Positions 1 to 7,413 of a DNA stretch of 64,000 nucleotides are shown here, one piece after another. This DNA comes from CAXXOK01 sp001604115 (lineage in GTDB: Bacteria > Bacillota > Clostridia > Christensenellales > Aristaeellaceae). A program made the position numbers and the translations under genes. The stretch covers positions 35,692 through 99,691 of the forward strand of contig JAYFOV010000023.1 of the NCBI GenBank assembly GCA_034928535.1, in the 5' to 3' direction. The notes under the pieces were generated by a model, which searched no databases, was not told where the DNA came from, and worked only from the letters and a program-made list of their open reading frames with translations. Position 1 is the first letter of the stretch; every line of letters starts with the position of its first letter.

Positions 1-285
1 AGCCAGGACGGCCTGATCATCGTGGTCATGGCCATTGACCGGGACAACGGCGCGCTGGTCAGCGGGCCGGATATCATCAGCCGCGGCTTTGTGTATGTGC
101 GTGAAAATGAGGACATCATCGAATCCAGCCGCGAGCTGGCGCGCAACATCATCAAGAGCTACGGCCGCATTGATGGCAGCGAGTGGCAGAACATGAAAAA
201 CCGTATCAAAGATGAGCTGCACCGCTACATTTTTGAAAAGATCAAGCGCAACCCCATGGTGTTGCCGATCATCATGGAAATTTAA
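1..285 (+). CDS. rnj: Ribonuclease J, C-terminal fragment
   Basis: The reading frame is open from the first base and ends at TAA 283-285, so only the last 94 residues are present. The fragment carries SGPDIISRGFVYVRE, a signature of the RNase J C-terminal region, followed by the charged helical tail ending PMVLPIIMEI. RNase J is a cytoplasmic metallo-beta-lactamase-fold nuclease with 5'-3' exonuclease and endonuclease activity in mRNA decay and rRNA maturation. The catalytic HxHxDH region lies upstream of the window. A strong hairpin follows directly, so this is probably the end of a transcription unit. Confidence 0.93.
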   Translation, partial: SQDGLIIVVMAIDRDNGALVSGPDIISRGFVYVRENEDIIESSRELARNIIKSYGRIDGSEWQNMKNRIKDELHRYIFEKIKRNPMVLPIIMEI

Positions 286-312
286 GGGCAGGCGCTTTGC
301 ATTAGCCCAGCC

Positions 313-351
313 AAAGCAGCGGGAGGGACGGTATGTCCCTCCCGCTGCTTT
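313..351 (+). terminator. Intrinsic terminator after RNase J
   Basis: A perfect 16-bp inverted repeat (313-328 with 336-351) with a 7-nt loop lies 28 bp after the RNase J stop. The stem itself ends in TTT; no long U tract follows. Confidence 0.75.
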
Positions 352-394
352 AGGATGCGCCGCAAACCGCCGCGGCGCGGTTGCGCCGGAGCAC

Positions 395-417
395 AAAAAA
401 AGCCGCCATGCGGCGGC
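395..417 (-). terminator. Intrinsic terminator of the ZorAB-like operon
   Basis: Read on the minus strand: GCCGCC, loop GCAT, GGCGGC, then seven T residues. It sits about 30 bp past the stop of the last gene of the minus-strand operon. Confidence 0.8.
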
Positions 418-449
418 GGGAGCCTTGCATGGGCAGGGCGGTTGGGGCA

Positions 450-941
450 TCATCCGCCATATGTTTCACGTATGCTAAAGCTGATGCCCCATACATAGTA
501 GGTCACAATCAGTTCACGGATGGTATGGCTATCCTTGGCGGTCAGGATGGTGGCGGTCACATCCCCCTGGGACTTTGCCTCCAGATGGCGCACGGACAGA
601 TCGCCTATCTGCAGCACGTCGCTGGCGTTGGGCACCACCTGCACCTCGATCATGTCTATGGGCACCAGGCATTGGTTGCTCAAACGCAGCGTGTACGTAA
701 TGAAGGCATATTGATCCGCCGCGGCCAGCGGCGTGCTGGAAAAACGCGTGCCGATAAACGCATCCTGCCGAAGCTGGGTGGCAACCTCGTCATAGAGCTC
801 CTGGCGCTGTGTGGCCAGCGCGCCTTCGGCTTTATACGCCGCTATGGTCACGCGCGCCGTCAGGAAAAAATAGCCGACCAGCAACAGTGCCAGCACCACC
901 AGCGCAATCATCAGGATCATCACGGATTTAAGGATTCGCAA
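450..941 (-). CDS. Small single-pass membrane protein, third gene of the ZorAB-like operon
   Basis: I do not recognise this family. The 163-residue product has one N-terminal hydrophobic helix (about residues 8-28) and an extracytoplasmic portion of about 130 residues that looks beta-rich, with no cysteines except one near the middle. The likely start is TTG at 941, 8 nt after an AAGGAG ribosome binding site; an ATG at 920 is the alternative. It lies about 80 bp downstream of the MotB/ZorB-like gene on the same strand and before a shared terminator, so it is probably co-transcribed. The topology (one helix plus an outside domain) would suit an accessory subunit of the stator complex; that role is inference. 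Confidence 0.6.
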   Translation of the reverse strand: MRILKSVMILMIALVVLALLLVGYFFLTARVTIAAYKAEGALATQRQELYDEVATQLRQDAFIGTRFSSTPLAAADQYAFITYTLRLSNQCLVPIDMIEVQVVPNASDVLQIGDLSVRHLEAKSQGDVTATILTAKDSHTIRELIVTYYVWGISFSIRETYGG

Positions 942-1022
942 TCAAGAAACTCCTTCCTGAGCCGCCGTGTGCCGGGAACGGCCAGCGGTACTGCCGCAAA
1001 AACAACGATTCGGGCGGTCAAT

Positions 1023-2084
1023 TTATTGCTCCCCTGCGGAAAGGATGGCACGCATCTCATCGATCATCTCGCTGTCCTTCAGGCGGAATTTAAACTCCAC
1101 CCGGCGGGAGGCGCTCATATCCACCGCGCCGCTCGCCGTCAGGATGGGATCGGAATAGCTGCGGCCCTTGGCAGTGAGCACCTGGCGCAGTTTTTCCTGC
1201 TGCTGTGCATTGAGGCCGGGCAGCTCCAGGCAGAAGGTCGCCACGGAAAGCGCCCGATCCTGAGATAGCGCCAGATTGGTCAGGTAGGTGCCTTGCGTGT
1301 CCGTGTGCCCTTCAATGACGATCTCGCCCAGATAATCCACATATTCATCCCGCAGGAGCACGGAAAGATAGAGCGGGATGAACTCGCTGAGCAGTTTCTT
1401 GCCCGAATCCTTGATATCAAACTTACCCACATCAAAAAATACATTGCTATCCAGCATGATATCGCCGGTGTTGCTATCCACCGACGCCTTGAGGTTGGCC
1501 GAAGCCAGCGCGCTGCTCAAATCACGGATGATTTTGGTGCGCACGCCCACCAGATCATCCAACTTTCTTTGCTGGTTGCTCAGCAGCGCTTGCTGATCCT
1601 GCACCAAGGTGGTGGCGCTGTCCAGCTTGACCTGCTGATCCTGAAGTGTTGCCTGCGCGCTGGCCAGCGCGGTTTCCTTTTCGGTCAGGGCAGCCTGCGC
1701 TGCGGAAATGGTGCCTTCCTGCTCGGTCAGCTTGCGCTGCTGCTCCTGAATGGCCGCCAGGGCGGCGGCCAACTCATTCTGCTTGGCTTCCAGCGCCGCC
1801 TGCTGCGCATTGAGCGTGGTCTGCTGCGCATCCAGTGTCGCCTTCTGGGCGGAAAGCTGCGTTTGCTGGTCGGTCAGCTGCAGATCCTGCGAGGTAAGCA
1901 GGGTCACCTTCTCTTCCAGCTCGGCTGTTTTGGTTTGCAGCATCACAAAATACTGATACACACTGTAGGTGAGCACCAGCACAAACACCAGCAGCAGTGC
2001 TGCCATCATATCGGAATAGGAAATCCACGCCGCGCCGGCATCCACGCGCCCGCCGCGCCGGCGCGAGTAGGTTTTTCTGGCCAT
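1023..2084 (-). CDS. MotB/ZorB-like protein with long coiled coil and OmpA domain
   Basis: The 353-residue product has a basic N-terminus, one transmembrane helix (about 20-45) with ISYSDMMAALLL, where Asp25 matches the proton-relay aspartate of MotB-type stators, then a Gln/Ala-rich coiled coil (about 50-195), then an OmpA-like peptidoglycan-binding domain (about 200-345) with IEGHTDTQGTYLTNLALS and the closing ASRRVEFKF. It starts 1 bp after the stop of the MotA/ZorA-like gene, its AGGAGG lying inside that gene's end, so the two are translationally coupled. ZorB of Zorya defence and MotB usually lack so long a helical spacer, which would hold the OmpA domain some 20 nm from the membrane. 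A flagellar role is unlikely since no flagellar genes are near. Confidence 0.82.
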   Translation of the reverse strand: MARKTYSRRRGGRVDAGAAWISYSDMMAALLLVFVLVLTYSVYQYFVMLQTKTAELEEKVTLLTSQDLQLTDQQTQLSAQKATLDAQQTTLNAQQAALEAKQNELAAALAAIQEQQRKLTEQEGTISAAQAALTEKETALASAQATLQDQQVKLDSATTLVQDQQALLSNQQRKLDDLVGVRTKIIRDLSSALASANLKASVDSNTGDIMLDSNVFFDVGKFDIKDSGKKLLSEFIPLYLSVLLRDEYVDYLGEIVIEGHTDTQGTYLTNLALSQDRALSVATFCLELPGLNAQQQEKLRQVLTAKGRSYSDPILTASGAVDMSASRRVEFKFRLKDSEMIDEMRAILSAGEQ

Positions 2085-2085
2085 A

Positions 2086-3468
2086 TCACACGCCTCCTGC
2101 TTGTCCCGCAGGCTTTGCCCCCTTGGCTTTCATGGCGGCGTCCATGGCGGCGGCATCCAGGCGGGCGTTCAGCCCATCCACAGCCAGCCGCATGCGGGCG
2201 AGCGCATCGGTAAACTCAGCGGTCTTTTGCGCATAAGCCGCCCCGCCATCCCGGCGCAGGGAGGCTTCCACCTCCTGCAAGGTTGTAAGCATCTCCACCT
2301 GCATCCCGCTGAGGTTGCGGGCGATGGCGGCCTGTTGGGTCACGGAGTCCTGCAGCAGGGAGAGCAGCTGATCCTGCCGCTCCTGCGCCATAGTCTGGGC
2401 ATCGTTTTCCAGCATAGCGGCGAAATCGCGGCTGCTCTGCTGGATGCGCTTGGCATCCTCCACCAGCGATTCGGCCACCTTCAGGGTGCGTTGCAGGTTT
2501 TGCTGCGTGGCCGCCTGGCTTTGGTTCAGCACGGCCAGGGTATCCGCAAGGGCGGTCAGCTGGCCGTTCATGGCGGCGTTCATCTGATGCACAAACTGAT
2601 TCACGATCCGCTGCACACCATCCACCTGCTCACGGGACACGCCTTTCATGAAATTATCCATGGACAGCGAAAGCGGATGCATGGCGCGGCTCACGCCCAG
2701 CTCCACAGCGCTGGCCATCTGCGCCCCCAACTGATCGGCGGTACGTTTGAGATCCAGCTTATCATCCTGTTTTTGGCAGATGAGCTGCACCTCCGGATCC
2801 AGCGGGCGGGGCATAGCCAGCTCATAAAAAGCCTCGTCAAAGGAATCCAGGGCTTTGAAGGCATGCCCGACCGCCCAGCGGTTGAGCATATTGAACGCCA
2901 GCGAACACAGGATGCCCGCCACAGAGGTGGCAAAGGCGAACTTCATGCCATCCAGCAGCGTGGGGATGCTGGAAAGCGTCTTGGCCGCATCCGCCAGATC
3001 CAAGCCGGTCAGGCCGCTCATGAGCCCCATGAACGTGCCCAGGATGCCCAGTGATGTGAGCAGGCTTGGCACCAGCTCCGCCAGCTGCGCGTGGCCGGGG
3101 CGGTAAATGACGGTATCTTCATTGATATACTCCTGCGTGTTGCATGGCATGCCGCGCAGATCCAACTGGCCGGCATTCAGCAAAAAGCGCTGCCACTCTG
3201 CCCGGAGCGAGCGCCCCAAAAACCGCGCCTCCCGCCAGATGGGCCGCTCGCTGCTGGCCGCGCTGCGTTCCAGTTTCATAACGGCGCGGTTGAGCAGCGC
3301 ACTGTTGCGCAGCACCGGGTAAATGCACTTAAAAAAGCCAACCAGGGTGACCAGCGCAATCATGCCATACACAAGCGCGCTGGAAAGGTTGTCCACCACG
3401 CGCGCGATGATCGTATCCACCAAATCATCCACCACCCGTCCAACTGGATTATGAACCAATCTTAACAT
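2086..3468 (-). CDS. MotA/TolQ/ExbB-family, ZorA-like stator subunit with long helical tail
   Basis: I chose ATG 3468 (460 residues), preceded by CCGGAAA; an upstream in-frame start at 3606 would overlap the divergent promoter. The product has a hydrophobic helix at about 20-45, then the paired channel helices with SLGILGTFMGLMSGL and LLDGMKFAFATSVAGI, which are typical of ZorA/MotA/TolQ proton channels. The remaining roughly 220 residues are a cytoplasmic, mostly helical, Gln-rich tail. A long tail of this kind is known in ZorA of the Zorya anti-phage system, where it transmits signals to effector proteins. No ZorC, ZorD or ZorE effector lies next to it; the operon partners are the OmpA protein and a small membrane protein. 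The family is confident; a defence role is only a hypothesis. Confidence 0.8.
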   Translation of the reverse strand: MLRLVHNPVGRVVDDLVDTIIARVVDNLSSALVYGMIALVTLVGFFKCIYPVLRNSALLNRAVMKLERSAASSERPIWREARFLGRSLRAEWQRFLLNAGQLDLRGMPCNTQEYINEDTVIYRPGHAQLAELVPSLLTSLGILGTFMGLMSGLTGLDLADAAKTLSSIPTLLDGMKFAFATSVAGILCSLAFNMLNRWAVGHAFKALDSFDEAFYELAMPRPLDPEVQLICQKQDDKLDLKRTADQLGAQMASAVELGVSRAMHPLSLSMDNFMKGVSREQVDGVQRIVNQFVHQMNAAMNGQLTALADTLAVLNQSQAATQQNLQRTLKVAESLVEDAKRIQQSSRDFAAMLENDAQTMAQERQDQLLSLLQDSVTQQAAIARNLSGMQVEMLTTLQEVEASLRRDGGAAYAQKTAEFTDALARMRLAVDGLNARLDAAAMDAAMKAKGAKPAGQAGGV

Positions 3469-3573
3469 TTTTCCGGCGTGTTTACAACGCCCAACATGGA
3501 TGCCGGAAAACAACGCGCACAGCGGGCGTTTCGGAAAAAATTTCTGAATACAGCACCAAATTTGAACTTTTGC

Positions 3574-3602
3574 TTGCCATCCTGCTAAATAATGGTTATA
3601 AT
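3574..3602 (+). promoter_or_regulatory. Sigma-A promoter of the MarR gene
   Basis: TTGCCA (3574-3579), a 17-bp spacer, and TATAAT (3597-3602). It gives a leader of about 55 nt to the chosen MarR start and lies in the gap shared with the divergent ZorA-like gene. Confidence 0.75.
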
Positions 3603-3664
3603 GCAATCAGTTCTATTTCATTATGAAGTTCAGTACCACCTTCGACGCACATGGGGGTAGTTCT

Positions 3665-4144
3665 ATGCCTCGCAAGCATACGGCCAATGAGGGCCTTATT
3701 GAGAATGTAGCGCACAACCTGTTCCTTGCGCTGCCCATTTTCCGTAAAAGATTGTTGCACATGGATGTGATCCAGCGTGAGTTCAATGTGCCCCTGTCCC
3801 ATGTGCAAGTGATGGCTATGCTCAATGACAACGGCCCCATGAACGTCAGTGAGATCAGCCGCCGTCTGGGCATTGCCAAGCCCAACATCACCCCCTTGAT
3901 CGACCGGCTGATTGCCGATCAGTTTGTGGAGCGCAAGCGGGACGAGCACGACCGCCGGATGGTGATCGTGAGCATCTGCCCGCTTGGCGTGGAGCGCCTG
4001 ATGGAAATCCGCGGCAAGATGCATGAACTGGTAGCCGAGTGGGCCGTGATGCTCAGCGCAGCGGATCTGCGGGAGCTCAACGAGAGTCTGCGCACCATCA
4101 GCCGCGTGCTGGGTTCCACCCTGCAAAACAGCAAGGACGTTTGA
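3665..4144 (+). CDS. MarR family transcriptional regulator
   Basis: The 159-residue protein has a winged helix-turn-helix. The recognition region includes MNVSEISRRLGIAKPNITPL and the wing has RDEHDRRMVIVSI, the DxRR motif of MarR proteins; helices at both ends form the dimer interface. I chose ATG 3665 because GGGGG stands 7 nt before it, whereas the upstream in-frame ATG at 3623 has no ribosome binding site. It is divergent from the ZorA-like operon and shares a 200-bp gap with it, the usual arrangement for a MarR repressor controlling its neighbour and itself; the ligand is unknown. A 17-bp stem hairpin follows. Confidence 0.88.
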   Translation: MPRKHTANEGLIENVAHNLFLALPIFRKRLLHMDVIQREFNVPLSHVQVMAMLNDNGPMNVSEISRRLGIAKPNITPLIDRLIADQFVERKRDEHDRRMVIVSICPLGVERLMEIRGKMHELVAEWAVMLSAADLRELNESLRTISRVLGSTLQNSKDV

Positions 4145-4280
4145 TGCGGACTGACACCGCGCCGCAAGCGCTGCTGCGCATGGATGCGGACGTTGCCGAA
4201 AGCCCAAAGCCTTTACGCCTTTGGAAACCTGACAGGTTTTTCACCTTTGATCCCTTTCCGCTGCGGCGGGAGCGAAACGT

Positions 4281-4320
4281 AACAGCAAAGCCGCGCCCTG
4301 TAAGGCGCGGCTTTGCTGTT
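4281..4320. terminator. Bidirectional hairpin between convergent genes
   Basis: A perfect 17-bp stem (4281-4297 with 4304-4320) and 6-nt loop between the convergent MarR and FMN-binding genes. The outer AA/TT pairs suit both directions. The 135 bp between the MarR stop and this hairpin show nothing else. Confidence 0.75.
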
Positions 4321-4337
4321 GATTACGGTTAGCTTGA

Positions 4338-6251
4338 TTACCGGGTGAGCGCATCGTTCACGGCGGTGAGCACCGCCGTGCTGGTGATGGTCGCGCCGGA
4401 GATCGCATCCACGCCGTTGCCATAGGCCACCTGGCCGCTCTGGCCGATGAACTGGGCGGCAAAGGCCGCATCCTTGGCTTTGGCGCCATAGCCTTCGGTT
4501 TCGTTGAAGGTTGCGCCGCCGATGGTCAGGCTCACGATCTTGCCTTGCGCATCCAGCCCCACCGTGACCTCAAACGAACCTGCAAACCCCTTGGCGGTTT
4601 CCGTGACGATCTTGACCGCGCCATTTGCATCCGGTGCGCCCAGCACCTGCACCGCCGCGGCGGGTGCAGCCGGGGCTTCGCTGGCTGCCGGAGCCGCATC
4701 ACCTGCCGCCGCCGCCAGCGCCTTGTTGATGGCGCTCAGCACCGCGTTGCTGGTGATGGTCGCGCCGGACACCGCATCCACATCGGTGCCATAGGTCAAC
4801 TGGCCGCTCTTGCCGATGAACTGGTTGCGGAACTGGTTGGTCTGCACCTCTGCGCCATAATACTCGGTTTCATTGAACTTGGGGCCGCCGATTTTCAGCG
4901 ATACGATGGTGTTGCTGGCATCCAGCCCTACCGTCACTTCGATCTCGCTGGCAAATCCCTGCACGGTCTCTTTAATTGTCTTGACCGCGCCATCTGCATC
5001 CGGCGCGTCCAGTGCGGTCACCGCCGGGGCAGGCTGCGCAGGCGTCTCACCGGCTGCCGATGCCGCATCGCCTGCCGCTGCCAGCGCCTTGTTGATGGCG
5101 TCCAGCACCGCGTTGCTGGTGATGGTCGCGCCGGATACCGCATCCACATCGGTGCCATAGGCCAGCTGGCCGCTCTTGCCGATAAACTGGTTGCGATATT
5201 GGTTGGTCTGCACCTCTGCGCCATAATACTCGGTTTCATTGAACTTGGGGCCGCCGATTTTCAGCGACACGATGGTATTGCTGGCATCCAGCCCCACCGT
5301 CACTTCGATCTCGCTGGCAAAACCCTGCACGGTCTCTTTGATGATCTTGACTGCGCCATCCGCGTCCGGCGTGTCCAGGGTGGTCACCGCCGCGGCGGGT
5401 GCTTGGGCAGGGGTGCCCAGTGCCTCGTTGACGGCGTTCAGCACAGCGTTGGAGGTAATGGTGGCGCCTGCGATGGCATCAATGCCCTCGCCAAAGCTCA
5501 CTGGGCCGCTCTTGCCGATGAACTGATCGCGGAACGCTTGCTCCAGCACGCGGGTGCCGAGGCCTTCGGTTTCGTTAAACATCTCCTGGCCGATGCGCAC
5601 ACCCTCGATGGTGCCGTCCGGCAGGATGCCTACGCTCACGTCAAACTCCCCGCCATAGCCTTTGGCCGTCACAGTCTTGATGGTATCGGCCGTAAGGGGA
5701 GCTTCTTCCTGTACAGGGGCGGCTACGCCCGCAAGCACCTGCCAGTACTGGTAGGCGCGCGCGGCAGCGCCAGTGGCCGCGGAGGAGCTGATGGTCGCGC
5801 CGCTGATGCCATCCACATTGGTGCCAAGCTGCGGCACGGCAGTCAAGCCCGCAAACTGCGCCGTGAATTCCGGCTCCTTGACGCGCGTGCCGAGCCCGGC
5901 CGTTTCCGCAAACGCGCTGCCGCCGACGGATATGCCTGTGACCGCGCCGGCGGTGTTCACGCCCAGCACAACCTCAATGGGGCCGCCGTAGCCATTGGCC
6001 GTGGCCTGCACCACATAGCCGACCGTTTCGCCGCCCTTGGTAGCCGCATAGGCGCTATCCACCTTGCTGCCCTCCTCCAGGGTCAGCTCGGCAAAGCCGT
6101 CCGCATCCGCAAACACCGCGATGCGCGCAGCATTGCCAGCCTTGAGCTTCTGCTCCTGGATGGGGCCCTCGGTCACCATGTTGGTCAGGCTGAGTGCCAA
6201 ACCGGCTACCACAGTAATCAGGCAAAGGATCAACCATGCATGTTTTTTCAC
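4338..6251 (-). CDS. Extracytosolic flavoprotein with five tandem FMN-binding domains
   Basis: A 637-residue protein with an N-terminal membrane anchor/signal (about 6-24) and five FMN_bind (RnfG/NqrC-like) domains. Each has the flavinylation motif: SGATISS (Thr153), AGATITS (Thr264), SGATITS (Thr376), SGATITS (Thr498) and SGATITS (Thr621). In this family ApbE attaches FMN to that threonine by a phosphoester bond. Ala/Pro-rich linkers separate the domains. Domains 3 and 4 are almost identical in DNA, offset by about 366 bp, a recent duplication. The protein would act as a multi-flavin electron wire outside the membrane. It is the last gene of a minus-strand operon with the Gx protein and the NusG-II protein, and ApbE is encoded nearby. 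Confidence 0.92.
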   Translation of the reverse strand: MKKHAWLILCLITVVAGLALSLTNMVTEGPIQEQKLKAGNAARIAVFADADGFAELTLEEGSKVDSAYAATKGGETVGYVVQATANGYGGPIEVVLGVNTAGAVTGISVGGSAFAETAGLGTRVKEPEFTAQFAGLTAVPQLGTNVDGISGATISSSAATGAAARAYQYWQVLAGVAAPVQEEAPLTADTIKTVTAKGYGGEFDVSVGILPDGTIEGVRIGQEMFNETEGLGTRVLEQAFRDQFIGKSGPVSFGEGIDAIAGATITSNAVLNAVNEALGTPAQAPAAAVTTLDTPDADGAVKIIKETVQGFASEIEVTVGLDASNTIVSLKIGGPKFNETEYYGAEVQTNQYRNQFIGKSGQLAYGTDVDAVSGATITSNAVLDAINKALAAAGDAASAAGETPAQPAPAVTALDAPDADGAVKTIKETVQGFASEIEVTVGLDASNTIVSLKIGGPKFNETEYYGAEVQTNQFRNQFIGKSGQLTYGTDVDAVSGATITSNAVLSAINKALAAAAGDAAPAASEAPAAPAAAVQVLGAPDANGAVKIVTETAKGFAGSFEVTVGLDAQGKIVSLTIGGATFNETEGYGAKAKDAAFAAQFIGQSGQVAYGNGVDAISGATITSTAVLTAVNDALTR

Positions 6252-6269
6252 GAAAATTCTCCTCCAGTG

Positions 6270-6782
6270 TTAATCTTCCTGTTTCCGGATCTGCCTGGGC
6301 AGGGGCAGGTGGCGCATCAGCGCCTTGGCGACGGTGCCGGTCATTAGCCCCATCGCCGCGCCCACGGGCATCAAGATGCCCAAATAATACAGTAGGGAGG
6401 GCGTTTGCAGGATGAGCATCGCCACAGCTACCTGCCCAACGTTGTGCAGCACGCCGCCCGCGATGCCCGCCCCAATGGGGCTCACCCCGCCGCGCCCGGC
6501 AAGCAGGCTCATCCCGGCAAGGCTCAGCAAGCCGCCCGCCAGACTATACACGATCATCATCGGGTTTCCCAGCATCAGCCCCAGCAGCACCACCTTGACC
6601 AGCATGATCTCAAAGCTCATGCCCACCCCAAGCCAGTACAGGCCGATCAACAACACGCTGTTGGCCAATCCCATTTTGATGCCCGGCACCGGGGAAACCG
6701 GCAGCAGGCTTTCCAAATACCCCAAAACCAGCATGACCGCCACCAAAATCGCGGCCAAGGTCAACTTTCCGGTTTTCCTCAT
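6270..6782 (-). CDS. Gx transporter family / heptaprenyl-diphosphate-synthase-component-I-like membrane protein
   Basis: A 170-residue, very hydrophobic protein with about five membrane helices. It has PGIKMGLANSVLLIGLY and the Gly-rich GIAGGVLHNVGQV segment typical of the PF07456 (Hpre_diP_synt_I, Gx transporter) family. I place the start at ATG 6782, which overlaps the stop of the NusG-II gene (TGATG) and has GGAG 8 nt upstream; GTG 6785 is the alternative. Members of this family often sit beside FMN_bind, NusG-II and ApbE genes in flavin-based electron-transfer loci, where the molecule they handle is not settled (a quinone, a flavin or another cofactor is possible). Confidence 0.8.
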   Translation of the reverse strand: MRKTGKLTLAAILVAVMLVLGYLESLLPVSPVPGIKMGLANSVLLIGLYWLGVGMSFEIMLVKVVLLGLMLGNPMMIVYSLAGGLLSLAGMSLLAGRGGVSPIGAGIAGGVLHNVGQVAVAMLILQTPSLLYYLGILMPVGAAMGLMTGTVAKALMRHLPLPRQIRKQED

Positions 6783-7168
6783 CACGGCAACTCCAGTGTC
6801 TGCTCATCCCCGGTCACCAGTTCCAGCACCACCCTGTGCGGCAGGCATATGATCTGGTTGGCAAGCGGCCGGGTGCCTATGTTGTCCAAGGTGACCTCGC
6901 CCTGCAACACACAATCCTGATTGTGGCAGTTGCTTTGCGCCATCACAAAGCCGTTTGCGGACACCCTGACCACATTATGGGAGCCATCCTCCTGGTCGAT
7001 CACGATGTCCTGCGCCTGTGCCAGGGGCACGGTCTGGTACAGCTTTCCCGCAACTGTGATGCGCAGCGATGCGCCTGCATCCGGCTGGGCTGCCAGCGGG
7101 CGCAACAAAAATAGCGCGAGGCTGGCCAGCAGCACAACCGTGAGTATCAGCCAATCCCTGCGCTTCAT
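6782..7168 (-). CDS. NusG domain II-containing secreted/membrane protein
   Basis: A 128-residue protein with one N-terminal hydrophobic segment (about 5-23) and a NusG_II (PF07009) beta domain, recognisable by SNCHNQDCVLQG and the closing ICLPHRVVLEL, with three conserved cysteines. I chose ATG 7168, which follows AAGGAGGGCGC; an upstream ATG at 7186 lies before the ribosome binding site itself. It is the first gene of the operon and is transcribed from the strong promoter at 7210-7238. The cysteines could bind a metal or form a disulphide; the biochemical role in the electron-transfer locus is not known. Confidence 0.85.
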   Translation of the reverse strand: MKRRDWLILTVVLLASLALFLLRPLAAQPDAGASLRITVAGKLYQTVPLAQAQDIVIDQEDGSHNVVRVSANGFVMAQSNCHNQDCVLQGEVTLDNIGTRPLANQIICLPHRVVLELVTGDEQTLELP

Positions 7169-7209
7169 GCGCCCTCCTTCGGCCATTTGGCAAGCTGGTT
7201 ATCAGGCGT

Positions 7210-7238
7210 ATTATACCATCTTGCGGCGCAGGTTTCAA
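7210..7238 (-). promoter_or_regulatory. Extended -10 promoter of the NusG-II/Gx/FMN-binding operon
   Basis: On the minus strand: TTGAAA (7238-7233), a 17-bp spacer, TGG then TATAAT (7215-7210). This is a near-consensus sigma-A promoter with a TGn extension. Confidence 0.8.
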
Positions 7239-7310
7239 TCCATCCCGGCGATCTGGGCGAAAGTTGCACCATCAATACTTTGTATACATTATCAATAGGG
7301 GTTTGCCTTC

Positions 7311-7339
7311 TTGACAGCGCCATTTCCCCGTGATATTCT
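7311..7339 (+). promoter_or_regulatory. Promoter of the PplA-like gene
   Basis: Consensus TTGACA (7311-7316), a 17-bp spacer and TATTCT (7334-7339) with a TGA extension just before it. It is divergent from the 7210-7238 promoter, so both halves of the flavin locus start from one 240-bp region. Confidence 0.8.
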
Positions 7340-7348
7340 TTGAATGTA

Positions 7349-7369
7349 TTGTTGATGTTTTGTCAACAA
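7349..7369. promoter_or_regulatory. Operator-like palindrome at the PplA-like promoter
   Basis: TTGTTGA, 7-nt gap, TCAACAA: a perfect 7-bp inverted repeat centred about 20 bp after the -10 box, where a bound repressor would block transcription. No candidate regulator is adjacent. Confidence 0.45.
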
Positions 7370-7413
7370 GCGTCCAGTCGTTTATCTGACGCATGAAATG
7401 GGAGGCATAAACC

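Noticed and set aside
381..1268. A 295-residue open frame on the plus strand over the ZorB-like and small membrane protein genes
   Set aside because: It is the antisense shadow of two minus-strand genes, has no ribosome binding site, and encodes a His/Gln-rich product of no family. Similar antisense frames over most genes result from the high GC content.
1023..3468. Flagellar motor stator MotA/MotB
   Set aside because: No flagellar or chemotaxis gene lies in the window, the MotA-like protein has a long helical tail, and the OmpA protein has an atypical coiled coil.
4545..6347. A 600-residue plus-strand open frame opposite the FMN-binding protein
   Set aside because: It mirrors the repeated domains of the real gene, lacks a promoter and ribosome binding site, and has no recognisable motif. 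The minus-strand gene has five SGAT-type motifs.
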